Numbered from the stretch's first letter, positions 34,401 through 49,400 are shown. The stretch is DNA of 64,000 nucleotides from Eutreptiella sp. 'Long Island Sound 2002' (GCA_964036045.1 OZ038386.1:13679613-13743612); one strand, 5' to 3'. Translations and numbers: made by a program. Notes: generated by a model not told the origin, from the letters alone.

Positions 34401-37400
34401 TGCCCAAATAAGGGGCAAGTTGCAGGTGAGGAGTGACCCCCTTCCTAGGTTGAGAGGCATCGTCGCAATGCCTGGTTTCCAGGGGCCTTGTACGTAGAAT
34501 TCAAGATTAATTAGGTGTGGAGCGAACCTCTGCCTAGTTTGGACGGCAAGTTGCATGTGAGGGGTGGCCCCCTCCCTAGACTAGGGGGCATCTGTGGTCG
34601 TGGTGCCCAGTTACTAGGGGCCATGTGCCCGGCTCCGTGGGCCTTGTGCCTGGAAGCTAGGTAATGCCACATTGGCGGATGGGGTGAGTAAGGGGTGCCG
34701 ACCGGAGGCAGACAAGGCCCGTGAGCACTGGGCTAGACATCACAAATGCATTAGATGTGCCTCTACAAGGGATACCAGAGACCTGGAGTGGAGTGGGGGC
34801 CGAGGTACTCACCCCCATCGGGGAGCCTAGAGCGGCACCCAAGTCAAACGGGTCCAAGTTCCGAACGAAGGAGGCTGTGAGGAGAGAGACTCCACCATGA
34901 TGCTTAGACATGGGCGGCCCTCAGGGCTACCTCACTGGCACAGGCAATTCCGCTAGTGGGGGCCGTTGGCACCATGGGGATGTCGAGTGGTCACGATGAT
35001 CAGCCATATCTCCTCTTGCATGTCACTGCGGCTGTGTGTGTGTGTGTGTGTGTGTGTGGTGTGTCTATGTGACGCTCATATGGTGTATGTGTGTGTATAT
35101 ACTATCGCTCTACAAGTGCTATGGGACGCCATCATCTACAGTGCATGGTGAAGGAGCATCAGGAGTGTTCCCTTCGTGTGTGTGTGTGTATGTGTGTGTG
35201 TGTGAGCATATTTGTACCTCCTCCTCCCCTTCTGAGAACCACCAATTGGCTCTAATGGACCCCTCCCACCCCATTTGAATTTTCGTCCTGCCCCACAAAC
35301 ACCACAATCAACAAATAAGAAACGTTTCCCATCATGTGTCTTGTGCCTCCTTGAACATGGAGCAGGCAACGAACAATCACCTGTATGCCACAAAATTGAT
35401 CTTTTCCTGAGCTGCCCATGTGGGAGATGGTATTTTGCAGGTGGCTACATGTGTTTCTGCTAGATTGAAGCCACGTGAAATGCGCTCGGTTTATGGGCAC
35501 ATGACTCCAATTGCGCTCCAGCAAGCCCTTCCATGGTCGCCCAATGCAAAAGTAGGCCCTGCACGTGACTGACATTTGCAACAGATATACACATTCCAAG
35601 CAATCACCACATCTCCACTCTCTAGAACAAAAGTCAAAAAGCAGGGACCGATCCAAAACATGCTGTACATCTGGGTACATCATCAAACCTAACCGACCCC
35701 TCCTCAAATCATCCTCAACAAACATCTAGTTTGGCCTGGCGGCGAGGGAGAACCCCCTCTTCTAATTCTCAATTTCGTTTACAGTATCATGTTTCACTTG
35801 TCACGCAGAAAAGGAAGCAAGACCGAAAACAGGTCGGGGAGGAGCGCATGCAGCAGACAAGCGAAGCAGAGGACGAGGCATGGTGAGAGGGCAGGCATCA
35901 CCACAGCAATACATGCAAGAAAGGAGGCAGGCAGATGAGCAAGAGAAGTGGAGAAGCAGAAACACAGAGGAAACCTCATGAGACAGAGCAAAGGCAGTGA
36001 GGCAAGACAGATCACAAGGCGGAGACGAGATAAACATGCAGCACCGGGAGAGGAGCAGAGATTTGGGGTGTATCCTCCATTTTCCAGCTGCAAATTGGTA
36101 CAGTTTGCCCCCCCCCGCCCCACATACACACCGTACAACCGCCCCTTCTTGATCCAACTGCGAGGGGTCCTTTGGGAGAGCTGTGCTGCAACCATCCCAA
36201 ATTTGTGGAGCAGGCAGAAAGATGTAATACCTTGGGCGGAGGCTGTGGCTGGACTGCAGCCTCTCCCGATGCATCTTCCTCTGCTCCAAGAGTTGGATCC
36301 ACAAGTACAGGAAGGACCGGAGCGGGCGTGGGCGCAGCTTCCACAGCTGTGTCCCCTGCCCCGGTGCTGAGCTGTTCAATGCTGGGCTGGGCTGCGTCAC
36401 CTACATACAAGCGGAGGAGGTGTCCCAGAGCTGACGGATGAGATTCATGACTGCCTTGCCCCCGTTCCAGCCAAGAAACGCAACACTCCAGCAGCAATTG
36501 AGAGTGCTGATTTGGGTGGTAGGAGGCAAACAGAAGGAGTTGGGGGATGGGGAGCACACGAGGGTAATCCATTTGTTGTACAATATTACAATGACTGGCG
36601 CTACGTCAACACTCCAACGTGACTGAGCAGCGGCATTTCGAGAACACTTTCACGCCCTGGTGCATCCCATCATCAGCGTTGAGCTGCTTTGCGCCCACCA
36701 GAACATCCCCTTGTACCTTGAGCCAAGGCTCTTGGCTTGCAATGCCCACTTTCTGAGCGCGGATGGCTCACTTTCCTCGCCCCAGGGCTCGCCTCAGGGT
36801 GTTCTGCCTATATTACGCATTATACATTGCACCGATATCATCAGAAAAGGGCCCATGCAAGCCAAGGAGGTGGGTTCTGCTGCTGACGTTGATGCTCATG
36901 CCATATCGCCTGGCGTGGCGCCCACTGTCCAAGACGAAACTTTGGTTTGCTGTGGATTATGCATCCCTTCATAAGGAGAGAATTTCCAACCTCCGTCCTC
37001 GAAAGCCAAGCGGGGAATAGGGGAATCCGGCTCCAGATATACCGACAACCTGTCCAGTATGCAACAACCCGAGCAAAAAAGCTGCTTGTTTGTAGAAACA
37101 GGAACGGTACAAAATACCCAAAACGCAAGGCAGTGCTTCTGTAGCAGAGGTTTGGGAAGTGGAAAATCCTCCGCGTTACCTGCGTATAACAACTGCCAAA
37201 TACACGAACTCGAAGCGAGGATATGGTCACTGTTAGCCAACTGGACTTTGCTCTTCGCGAAACATACTATGCATGTTCAGCTGCAACGATGCAAAACAGC
37301 CCTGCACTGTAACTGCAAAAGCTACTGTGTAGCAATGCACCACAATGCCTTTTTTTCTTCCCAGTCCTGGCCCTTTTTGACCCAACCCGAACGATATGCT

Positions 37401-40400
37401 GGTTAGGACACAGATGCCATGTATGCAATCAAAAAAACGTACCGGAAATATCGACTGTCCCTTCAGACTGAGCGAGGGCCAATTGCTGCAATTGTTGGAA
37501 TTGCTGAAGTTGCATGAGCTGAGACAAACAAAAGGTACAAACACATACCCTGCATCGGAGTAGGCAAAAATGTCGAAGCATATGTGAAACAACAATCAAG
37601 TCGTATCCACCAAAGTGGTCCTCAGCACGGCGAAATATTTAGAACATCCCAGCATCCAGGGCTGGACTTCGAAAGTGGGATTTCTCGTGCACAGTGATTA
37701 CCATGCACGAAATAAAAATACGTAACTCCAAAGATATTATGTTGCTTCTTACATTCTCAGATTTCAAGTCAGGATTGCAATGTCTTTTCAAGTGTCTGAT
37801 TGATCTGAATGGTCCAAGCTCCCACACAAATGTTGCTTATGTCTGTGGTGTGTCAACCAACAACTCAACAATCCTTGTTCCACCATCTGCGAATGTTCAT
37901 GAACAAACGATATTTTGCTGCTCATATATGATGAACTTTGTGGCGCCCCAGTTGCAGGAATGAGGAAGGGTGCAACCTGGGCATGTGCTGTAGTGCCCCA
38001 ATTTTACCTGTGCTAGGGTGCTCAGGTTGCAGGGTTTAAAGATTCATAATGCAGAGTTTATGCATGCAACAGACGTACCAATGCAGGATCCATAGACAGT
38101 CCTGATGCCAAACCAGCAGCCAATTGGTCATGCAGCTGTTGCAACTTCAGTGCCTGTTCCAGATGCTGTGGTTCCTGTGGGTCGGACAAAGATAAGAAAG
38201 TCACCAACAGTCATGCGTGATTCAACATGAACGAGCATTCCATTGACAACCGTGGCGTGGAAACATGCACAGCTTCTCTGGTGCTACCTGGGCGTGGATC
38301 ACATACACAACATGACACAGCAGGAGAGGAGGAGGCTATGCGGCCAATCATCACTACCGCTCGACAACCCCATGGTGCTGACAGCCCCCTGTCTACGCAT
38401 CATGGTAGCACCTCTCTCCTCATAGTCTCCTCTGCATGGAACATGGTCCTCGCATGGGTGTCGCCCGGGCCCTGCGTAGGGGGGGGGGGTATTCTGGCCC
38501 CGCCTCCAAGGGGGGCGTTCAGTCCGCAGCGCTTGAGGGCCTCGGCTGCCTCCGGTCTGCACCCCTTACACTTCACGTCCGCCCACCCAGCGCCATGCCC
38601 CAGAAGCCACTGCCCCCTGCAAGGGCAGGGTAGGATTACCTCTGCATCCCCAACCTCCAACTGCCTCTGGGGCCTCCCCTATCCTCCCACAGAGGACTCA
38701 GGTTCCACAGGCGCCCATGAACGGGTTGGTGGGGTTGGGTTCTCCAGGGTGGAGTATGCTCAGCCACGAGTGACCCCCAGTCTGGGGAGGGGCCTGCCTG
38801 TACCGCCTCCTTGTTTGCCCCCCCAGTTGGGGGGTTTGGCATGAGGCCATGGTGTTGGTTTGCTTACCTTTGGCGGCGCCTATTGGCATCCTTCCATGGT
38901 GCATTCCGACCCTCTGTGGGCCCGAATGTGTTTTGGTTGTGGCAACGGAGCCCCTGGATGCCTTGTCCTGTTTGACTACTCGAGGGTCGGCTGTCCCAGA
39001 GACGGGCTGTTGCCCGTGCTGTTGACCAGGTGCACCCAGATGCACACTCCAAGTGCATGCTGGGTTTGCTGACTCCAGCACTGACTTGTGCGCACTGGTG
39101 TGTGCATCTGCAGGATCATTTTCCTGCCAGGGGCTTCTAACAATCACAATGATTCTTTCCCTTTCGTGCTTTCCTTTGCCTGCGCTCTGCACCATTTTCG
39201 GCGACCACGGTCTGCCCTTCCCTGTAACCTCCCCTTGTGTTTCCCTTTCCCCCTGCCCAGTTTCCTCTGGGCTCTCTATGTTCGTCCTGTCCTGGGGGGT
39301 AAAGGGCGGCGGGGGAACGTGTTAGTGTGGGCAAGGGGAGGGGGAGGGGGAGGGGGGTTTCGCACCCTGTCCTCTCCTTCCCCAGTTGGGGAGGGGGGGG
39401 TGCACACCACCATATCGTGCCCCCCAGTCTAGGGAGCGAGCCGCCCCTTCTGCCACCTCATTTGCCCCCCAGACAGACTGCGGGGAAGGGCCGCCCTACA
39501 CCTGCACCTGTCCTCCAGTCTGGGGAGGAGGCTGCCTCTACCACCACCTTGTCTGCACCTCGTCAGGGTGGTGGATGGGGGTTGGGGGGGGGCTTCCCGA
39601 CGATCGTATCTGAAATGGCCCGTGGAAGCCCTGCCGCCAAAAAAGGGACCTCCCCTGCCCTAGTGGAGCCCATCCTGCCCCACCGCAGTGGCCAGCAGGG
39701 ATGGGGAACATTTCGCCCTTCGCCGACTTACCTGCCCGCCTCCACTGGCCATCCCTATCCCCACGCCTTGAGGGGGGACAGGTTGCCCTGGTGCTGGGAG
39801 GGGATCCAAGTGGCCAGGAAAGACTGGTCGTACTGTACCCCTGGGGCAATACCACGGCGCACCCTTGGGGCGGTGGAGCCATATTGTGCCCCCCAGTCAG
39901 GGCAGGGAGCTGCCCCCATCACCACCTTTGACCTGACCCTGGCCGCCATACCAACAAGCGGCTATTGGGCCCCCCAGCCAAGGGATGGGGGCGCCCCTGT
40001 CATCAGACCCATCTGCCGCGGCTGTTGCCCCCCGCACCGGCCCCACTGCCCGCTGGGCAGCAGGGAAAGCCTTCACTGACTCACTTGCCCGCCTCCACTG
40101 GCCATCCCTGTCCGGGGGGATAGATTGCCCTGGTGCTGGAGGGGGCTCCAGGTGGTTGGGAAGGACTGGATATCCCCGGCATGGCTGCCCCTCAGGTTGC
40201 GTGTTGGCCTACGAGGGCGCCTACCCACCCCCCCTAGTTACACCTCCACGCCACATGAGTGAGGTTTGCGCCCCTGAGCAGCAGTGGTGTTCACAAACAT
40301 AACACACATGACATCACATCATATCACATCACATCACATGACATCACATCATATCACATCACATCACATCTCTGAGTACCCCCCCGCTCTACCCATGGGC

Positions 40401-43400
40401 TGGGTGCCGGGTGCGAAGCCCCGCACGACAAGGCCCGGGCACCACCCTATGGGTGGTGTACTTACAGTGTCGGGTCTGCGCACGCCCTAGTGCCAAACAC
40501 CAGCCCGCGGCCCCCTAGTACCGGCCGCCTAGGCTTCGGGACGGCTAGCGAACCCTAGTGAGGACGGCTGGCACGGCCTCCCCCTCCTCCCCCTAGCGAG
40601 CCCGCACCGTGCATAGGCCCCTCCACGGAGCCCCGACACGCGTCGCCCCCGCGCTGTGTGCAGCTGCTCCCCTCGCCGCCGCCCCCGTGCGCGTCCCTCT
40701 ACCCCCTCTGCCCCCCAGACTGCCGGTGATCCGAGCCTGTGTTTGTCATTCCATTTCTGTATTGTCTTTCATTGCCCGGTCCCTGCGGGCAGCTGTCCGG
40801 CTGGACACCCTGGTACAGGTAACTTCAATATCCTTTGAGTATGGGTAAGGTATAAGGCCCCCCAGCCACCACCCCAGCGCCTACACTAGAGAAGGCGTCC
40901 AGGAGGGGTAACAGCCCCCGATCCCCCAACTGCGGCCCCAATGGTGAGCGCACCACCGGAGGGGGCACATCTGCGGGGTAAAAATCTGCGTTGAGTAATA
41001 ACGTACACATACTGCATTACTGCCGTATTTAATGCTTAAACGGTTTAAGGGCCTCCCGTAGGTCCATTTAAGTGCGCCCCCCCGGAGCCGGACTCAACTA
41101 GCCGCGATGAGGCGGACCCACTTCACCTGGGTATGGCGGGTCAGACGCAAGTGCTGGCGGTCATGCCTCTTTGCATCCCCGCCGGCTTAAATTGCCCAAG
41201 GGGGCCCTAAGTTCTGTATTTGTTCGGGAGTTAAGCCCCGGCGGAACTTAGGGTGTCTAGTTAAAGGGACTCACGTTGAGTCCTTGCTACTGCTACCCCG
41301 GGGTTATGACCCCCGGTACTGCGTGCTTACCCAGCCTGCTTGCAACCCCCCAGGTTTAGGTTTGGATGGGGTGGACGGGTAGGTGCGGAAGGAGACCCCA
41401 TCTTATAGCAGCGGCGGCGAGGAGTTCGTAGGGTCCCCGGACCCAAAAACCCAGCCCAAAGCTCTACGGATGGGAGAACCTGACGCGGGAGAACTGAGGA
41501 CACACGGCTAGGCAGCGATCACTAGCTGGGCGGGACTCCCTGTCCCCCCAGCCGGTGGGCCCGCGCCGCTGGGGGCTCTAGTCCCCCGTGGGCGCTCAAC
41601 AGGTAGCGACCGCTCTGGGCGGGACTCCCCGTCCCCCCAGGTAGTGGGCCCGCGCCTTTTGGGGATTGCCATCCCCCGCAGGCGCTCCTTAGGCAACGAC
41701 CACCGCTTTGGCGGGATTCCCCGTCCCCCAAGCCGGTGGGCCCGCCCCGTTGGGGGCTGCTATCCCCCGTAGGCACTCTTTAGGCAACGACGCAGGACTC
41801 CCCGTCCCCCTAGCCGGTGGGCCCGCGCCGTTGGGGGCTGCTATCCGCCGTTAGGCGCTCTTTAGGCAGTGACCGCCGCCTGGTAGCGACTCCCTGTCAC
41901 CCCAGCCGGTGGGCCCGCCCTGTTGGGGGCTGATATCCCTCATAGGCGCTCTTTAGGCAACGGCCACCGGGTGGGCAGGACTCCCAGTCCTCCCAGCCGG
42001 TGAGCCCAGGCCATTGGGGGCTGACATCCCCCATAGGCGCCCATTAGGCAGCGGCCACCGCCTCGGCAGGCCTTCCCGTCCCCTCAAGCGGTGGGCCCAT
42101 GCCGTTGGGGGCGGCTATCCTCCGTAGGCGCTTTGTAGGCAACGGCCACCGCACAAGCAGGACTCCCCGTTCCCCTAGGCGGTGGGCCCGCGCCGTTGGG
42201 GGCTGCTATTCCCCCGTAGGCGCTCCTTGGTCAGCAAGCACCGCCTGGTAGCGACTCCCCGTCCCCGCAGCCGGTGGGCCCGCGCCCTTGGGGACTGTTA
42301 TCCCCTGTAGGCGCTCTTTAGGCAACGGCCACCGCCTCAGCAGGACTCCCAGTCCCCTCAGCCGGTGGGCCCGTACCATTGGCTGTTTTCCCCCGCAGGC
42401 GCTCTTTAGGCAACGGCCACCGCCTCAGCAGGACTCCCAGTCCCCTCAGCCGGTGGGCCCGTACCATTGGCTGTTTTCCCCCGCAGGCGCTCTTTAGGCA
42501 ACGACCACGCATGGGCAGGACTCCCCGTCCCCGCAAGCGGTGGGCCCGTGCCGTTGGGGGCTGCTATTCCACTGTAGGCGCTCCTTGGGCAATAGCCACC
42601 GCCTAAGCAGGACTCCCAGTCCCCCCAGTAGGTGGGCCCCTGCCGTTGGGGGCTGATATCCCCCATAGGCGCCCTTTAGGCAGCGGCCACCGTTTGGGTA
42701 CGACTCCCCGTCCCCCCGGCTGGTGGGCCCGCGCTGTTGGGGGCCGTTATCCCCCGTAGGAGCTCTTTAGGCAACGGCCGCCGCCCGGGCAGGACTCCCC
42801 GTCCCCCCAGCTGGTGGGCCCGCGCCGTTGGGGGCTGCTGTTTCCCCGTAGGCGCTCCTTAGGCAACGACCACCGCCTAGGCAGGCCTCCCCGTCCCCCC
42901 AGCTGGTGGGCCCACCCCGTTGGGGGCTGCTATCCTTCGTAGGCGCTCTTTAGGCAACGACCACCGCCCAGGCAGGAATCCCCATCCCCCCAGCCGGTGG
43001 GCCCACACCGTTGGGAGCTGCTATCCCCCGTTAGGCGCTCTTTACGCAGCGACCGCCGCTTGGCCGGGCTCCTTGTCCCCCCACCCGGTGGGCTTGCGCT
43101 GTTGGGGGCTGCTAGGCCCTCCTTGAGCACCGACCAGACCCTTGGCATGAATCCCCGTCCCCCTAGGCTAGCGAACCCAGGCCGTTGGGGGCTGCTACTC
43201 CCCGCATGCCCTCCTTGAGCACCGACCACCGCCTGGGCAGGACTCCCCGTGCCCCCAGGCTGGTGAGCCCAGGCTGTTGGGAACTAATCCCCCCCGCAGG
43301 CCCTCCTTGAGCAATGACCACCGCCTGGGCAGGACTCCCCGTCCCCCCAGGTTGGTGAACCCGGGCCGTAGGGAACTGATACCCCCCGCAAGCCCTCCTT

Positions 43401-46400
43401 GAGCACCGACATCAGCCTGGGCAGGACCCCTTGTCCCCCCAGGCTGGTGAGCCCGGGCCGTTGGGAACAGCTATCCCCCACAGGCCCTCTTGGAGCACCG
43501 ACCACCACCTGGGCAGGACTCCCCCTCCCCCCAGGCTGGTGAGCCTGGGCCGTTGGGAATTGAGACCCCCCGCAGGTCCTCCTCGAGCACCGACCACCGC
43601 CTGGGCAAGACTCCCCGTCCCCCCAGGCTGGTGAACCCGGGCCGTAGGGAACGACCACCCCCCGCAGGCCCTCCTCGAGCACCGACCACCGCCTAGGCAG
43701 AACTCCCCGTTCCCCCGTGCTGGTGAGCCCGGGCCGTTGGGAATTGATACCCCCCGCAAGCCCTCCTTGAGCACCGACATCTGCCTGGTCAGGACCCCCC
43801 GTCCCCTCTAGATGGTGAGCCCGGGCCGTTGGGAGATGCTACAGCCCGCAGCCCTCCTTGAGCACCAACCGCCGTCTGGGCGGGACTCCCCGTCCCCTCA
43901 AGATGGGGAACCCGGGGCATTGGGAACTGCTACCCCCCACAGGCCCTCCTTGAGCACCGACCGCCGCCTAGGCACGACTCCCCGTCCCCTCAGGATGGGG
44001 AAACCGGGCCTGTGGGAGCTGCTATCCCCCCAGGCCCTCTGTGAGCACCGACCGCCGCCTGGACAGGACTCCCCGTCCCCTTTGAATGGTGAGTCTGGGC
44101 CGTTGGGAACTGCTACCCCCCGCAGGCCCTCCTTGAGCACCGACCACTGCCTGGTCAGGCATCCCCGTCCCCTCAGGCTAGTGCGCCCGGGCCGTTGGGA
44201 GCTACTATCCCCTGCAGGCCCTCCCCGAGCACCGACCGCCGCCTTGGCAGGACTCCCCGTCCCCCCAAGCTGGCGAACCCGGGCCGTTGGGAGCTGCTAT
44301 CCCCCGCAGGCCCTCCTAGCACCGACCACCGCTTGAGCGGGACTCCCCGTCCCCCCATGCTCGTGAGCCCGGGCTGTTGGGAGCTGCTATCCCCCGCAGG
44401 CCCTCCTTGAGCACCAACCCGCCCCCCCTGAAATTGAGGGCTTGGCCCCGTTGGGACGCCCTGATTTCCCCTCGTAGATGCTCCGCCAGCTGCAACCGTG
44501 TCGCGCGGAGGGCCGTAGCGCGATGAGCATACCATTGCGCGGACCCTTAAGGTCAGCTGCCGAAGGCCACTCACGCGAGAGCTGGGGCAGGAGCCGGCGC
44601 CTTAGCACTGGGCGATCCGGTTATTAGGGAGCGCAATGCCCATGCATGAGCTGCCCAGAACGCCTCCCCGCTGTCGTTGTGCAGCCTAGTGACACAACAT
44701 GTTCCCTACAGCGCCCACCACCCCTTATGCATAGCGCCCTCCCATCCCGGGAGGCCCTCTGGTGCCGCACCTTGCGGGATCCCCAGGCTATGCTAGGGCG
44801 CCGCCCCGGTATACCCATAGCCCCTATACACCCCACCAGCCGCTGCTCAAGGTCCACTCGCAACTAGCCTACCCGGCGTACTATCTATGGGAGCCGCGCT
44901 ATGGGCTACCCCAGCCCCCCCCCAACGCCCTCACCATTGCCGGTGGTGCCGCCCCCTGATCGGCGGGACTTGGAGTTGGCTTACGTGCGGGGCCATGTGG
45001 CAGGCCTGGACCGCCGCTCCGAGAACCCTGCGCCCCCCCAGGGGGCCGCGCAGCAGGCGCCCAAGGCCGCTGGACACGACCCTATTGCTGACACGGTCAG
45101 CAGGACGGCACTGGCGCCTCAGGCAGCGCCGCTGCCTGCGGCCGAGCCCCGGGAGGATCACCGTCCCGTGGTGCCCGCCGAGGCGCCGCGACGACCCCCG
45201 GAACCCGCCCACCGACGATCCCCCTCCCCCCAAAGGGGACACGGAGGGCGCCACCGGGGCTGGGATTATAATAGTCCCGGCGGCGACGACCGTGCGGCCT
45301 ACCGTCGTTCCTACCGTACCCCGGAGCGGTATGACAAGCCACAATCGGAGAGACGCGTCTCCGGTGGCCCTGCCCCCGCCACTCGTGGTAGCGACTGTGC
45401 CGTCGCCCGGCACGACAATGGCGCCCGCCGTGGCACGCCCGATGCCGCCCCCGAGAGCCGGGCCCACGGGCAGCGGGACGACGCTGACCAGCGTCGGCGT
45501 CCGTCCCCCAGCCCTGAATCAGCCCGCCGCTTGCGCTATGATGCGCCGGAAACGAGGCGCCGGCCTGACTACGAGCCCAGAACGGCCCCCCACACCCGCC
45601 CTCCACATGACGCAGGATGAGCCCCCGCGCAAACGCCACCGCGGACGCAAGAGGGGCCGGCAGACGGAGACCCCGCCATCTGCTACGACCCCACACAGGC
45701 CGCCTCCCTAGGCCCCCACGGCTACGCAGACGACGCCAGGCCTTCTAGCCCGCCGCCCACAGGCGACGCAGTCTCCCCGGGGTGGACACCCACGAACGCC
45801 GCAAAAAAAGCGAACTCGGGCGGCCCAGACCACCCCGGGTCTCCAAGGTGCGGGAGATGCCCCGTCGGGAGAGCAGAGCCGGCCCCGTAGCAGTCCTGCA
45901 CCAAGGATGCGCCCACCGTCTTGCATTTGCGGCGCCTCCCGGCGGGGTGGTCCCACCGCCACTTGGCGGACCGTTTTATGTGGATGGATGGAGCGGTAGG
46001 AGTGGCGGAGGCCTTCTCTGGGGGAGAATCATGGGTACCTCACCTTCCGCTCCAACGCTCAAGCTGTGGCTGCTTGCGCTGTGGTCAGTGCTGCCCTGGG
46101 AACGGTTGCACCTCCACAAGGTCAGTTGCCGGCACTGGTCCACTGTGTTCACTGTGATGTCCTATGCGGCCTCACGGTATATACACGGAACGACGCCCCG
46201 GTAGAGGGAGGGCAAGAGGTGCTGCCAACCCAGGCGGCCCCCCCGCGCTCAGATCGGCCCCCCCTCACGGAGGCGGACGTCCGGCGCCTCATAGCCGACG
46301 CCGTTCACCAACCGCCGCCGGAGACGCCTACACACGTGGGGCCGCCCACCCAGCGGCCGGCAGCCGACACTGCCGGCAGTGCCGTGCAGCCCCTGCCGAC

Positions 46401-49400
46401 GGGCCCGCCCCACCCTGGGCGGAGCCCCGGTAAACCCGTACCCGTACAAGGGGTAGCGAATGACCCCCGGCCAGGGCCCCCTGAATGCCTGCCGTCGGAG
46501 GGAATGGAGCTGTCCTAGGACCTTATGGAAGTGGATCCCCCTGAAGCGGGCCAGCAGCCCGCGCCCGCTACTGCCCAGCCAGCCCCCGTGGCCAACCCCC
46601 AGCCGACGGATAGCCGGCCCACGGCCTCCAAGGCCCCGGAACGCGCCCGGGCTCCGGCCCCCCCGAGCCCCGCGAACGAGCCGGCCCTAGAGTGGTGCGA
46701 CGCCTGCCACTCCTGGCGACCCCGCCCCTGCAGCCAGTGCCCCCCGCGGCCTATCCCCCAAGGGGCCAACGTGGAGCCCACCCCCAAAGTAGGTACCACG
46801 TCTGAGCCCCCTCGGGAGGATCAGCCCCGTACCATCCCGGATGCCTTGACTGATGAGGCCCCAAGCGCCAACGCGGCCCTTCAACACCCCCACATTGACG
46901 TGGGCGCCTCCCAGGGCACGGCCACCCAATTGGCCAACCTCATGGGGGACGATGCGGACGGCTTCAACCGCCCTAGCGCCTCGCAGCCGGTGGACACATC
47001 GGATGAAGACCCCGAGCCGCCCGCCGCAGGCCCCCTAGGCAGTGTGGGCCAGCACGAGTCCCGCCTTGCAGCCCTCATCGCTGACACTGCCCTGGAAGAG
47101 GTAAACCCCTGCAGGGCCATGGACGTCGTTGTGTTCATGGATAGCGAGCGCCTGTCAGCGGTGGGGCGCCGCATGCGTGCGGCGGGCCGAGAGGCTACCC
47201 CCATCCCTGGCTCCCACTCCCCTGAGAGTGACGGCCTCTGCCTCCTCTTGGCACAAGCGGACGCGCGAGCTGCTCCAGCTCGTGGACTTCGCTCTGGGGG
47301 TCCCCTCTTTCTCCCTCTCCAACTGGGAGGGAGATGCGATCCCGGCCCCTCACCCGTCGGGACTCGGGATCACAGTATATTACGGGGGAAGGTTGAGCTC
47401 CGCCTCCCAACTCCCGACGGGGGCACCCGCTCCGTCTGGTGGCTCCAGGCCATGGCATATGTGTATGCTCGGTCTGCCCCAACCGTGCCCCGGGCGCACC
47501 CCCGGACAACCAGGCTCTGGTGTTGGTATGCCAATGCCCAGTACATGTGCGAGGAACCCCAGCCCCCCCCCCCCCCCCGGTGCAGATTTGCATCAAACGG
47601 GGGGATCGGTGGACACGGCCGGCTGGACCTCGGGGACCATAGGGCCACTCTCACCCCGCCCGGGGGGGTCGCCCTTGGTCATCGCCACGCCCATGGTGAC
47701 CAAGGCCACCTACGACAAGGCCCGAGGGGGGCTGGTCTTGGTCCCCTCGGCCCGAGGGGCCTAGCAGCTCCGGGACGCCGAATGGAAGGGCTGGAGTGCT
47801 TCCTGGAAGAGCTATGTCCGAGCTCTCCAACCGGCCCGTCCCGTGGGGTTAAAGTTCTGGGAGCACGGGCCCCGGCCCTACGGGAATGGATAGTCCCCAA
47901 GCTCACCGGTGAGCGGCCGGCAGGGACCCCTTCCTACCACGGTGTTCGGCCTCATAGGGCGCGCCTTGCGTGCCGCCCAGGAGTCTGCCCCCACCTCACA
48001 ACCATATGTGGGCCCCCACGAAGAACCTACTCCTACTAGCCCGGAGCTGGACCTGGCGCCGGAAAACCACGGCCTCTCACCCTCCCAAAATTGAGGGCAC
48101 GCCGGAGGACGTGCATGCCGTCCGGTATCTATGGCTCAATGTCCGCGGCAGACACCTGCGGCAACGCCTGCTGGCACAGGCCCTGCACATGGCAGCACGC
48201 CGCCCCACGATCCTCATCCTGGCCGGGGCCCAATCCAGGGCGGGCCCTGAGGATCCCCCATTTTTGGACTACACCTGGCACGTCGTGCTCCCCGCCCATG
48301 GAAAGACAGGGGCAGGCCTCGATGTGTATGTCCGCGCCGGGACTACCACCCGGGCCACCCTGCTCTGGGGCAGGGAGGACGCAAATGCCCTCCTCATGGA
48401 GGTGCTGACCCCGTGGGGGAAGCACCACGTGTTGGCGGCCCATGCCCCCCCAATTAACATTGGTTGCGAGCCATATGTGAGATGGTGGGCAGACATCTGC
48501 CGCAAGGTCACCCGCATTGTGGACTCGACGTCCGTTCTGGTGGTGACCGACACCAACTCAGCGGCCTGGCCGGCGGACAGGGGATTCTCGCGCCCCGATG
48601 ATACAGGCTACCGGACATTCCTGCGGGCTTTCAACCTCAAGGACCTGGTAGACTTGCACCCGGTCCCGCTGGAGATGTACTCCTGCTTCCAAGGGACCGC
48701 GTGCTCCCGCATCGACACGGTCGCCTGCCATAGCAAGGCGACGTTCACCATAGCTTCCTACCACTCCTCGGGAAGCACCCTCCTATCGGACCACCATGTC
48801 CCCCTCCTCTTCACCGTCGCCCATCCCGTGGCCCGGGTGGACAAGCCCAGCCCCGAAACAGTCTCTCGCACGCCGGAGTACCACCTGGGCCCAGTAGCTC
48901 TATCCCCAGCGGATACGGCCGATTTCTAGAGTTCGGTGCTCCGCAGGACAAACATCGACCCCCGGCTCGCCCCGGCCCACTGGCTGAATGGCCTGCAACG
49001 AGCCATCTATGACTGGGCCAACGCCGTGGGCAGGGTCCGGGCTCTCCGTTTCCGGCACTACCGCCTCCGAACACGCCCGGCGAAACAAGCCGCCCCCTCG
49101 AAGTCCCCCCAACCGCCTTGCCCGGCGCGCAGTATGCTCCCCTCCGTGGGGCGTTTTATGGTAACTACCCAGAGCATGCTGGGCAACTCGGTGGCGGTGG
49201 GGCACGCCCTCAAAAGAAGCCTTGTGGCGCTGGGAGAGGCCCAGCGCCAGCAAAGCCTCCGGGAAATCAAGCGCCGGGCCCTCTGGCGAACCTAGGAGAC
49301 CCGAAACCTCCGGCGCACGCCGAAGCAGTGGCAAGAGGTGCAACGGCGCAGCCGGGGGCCCCCCGCGGGATATCTCCGAAATCCCCTTGGACAGCAAGGC

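Noticed and set aside
41512-44425. CRISPR-like array
   Set aside because: The units are directly tandem and diverged, without unique spacers between constant repeats, in a eukaryotic retroelement.
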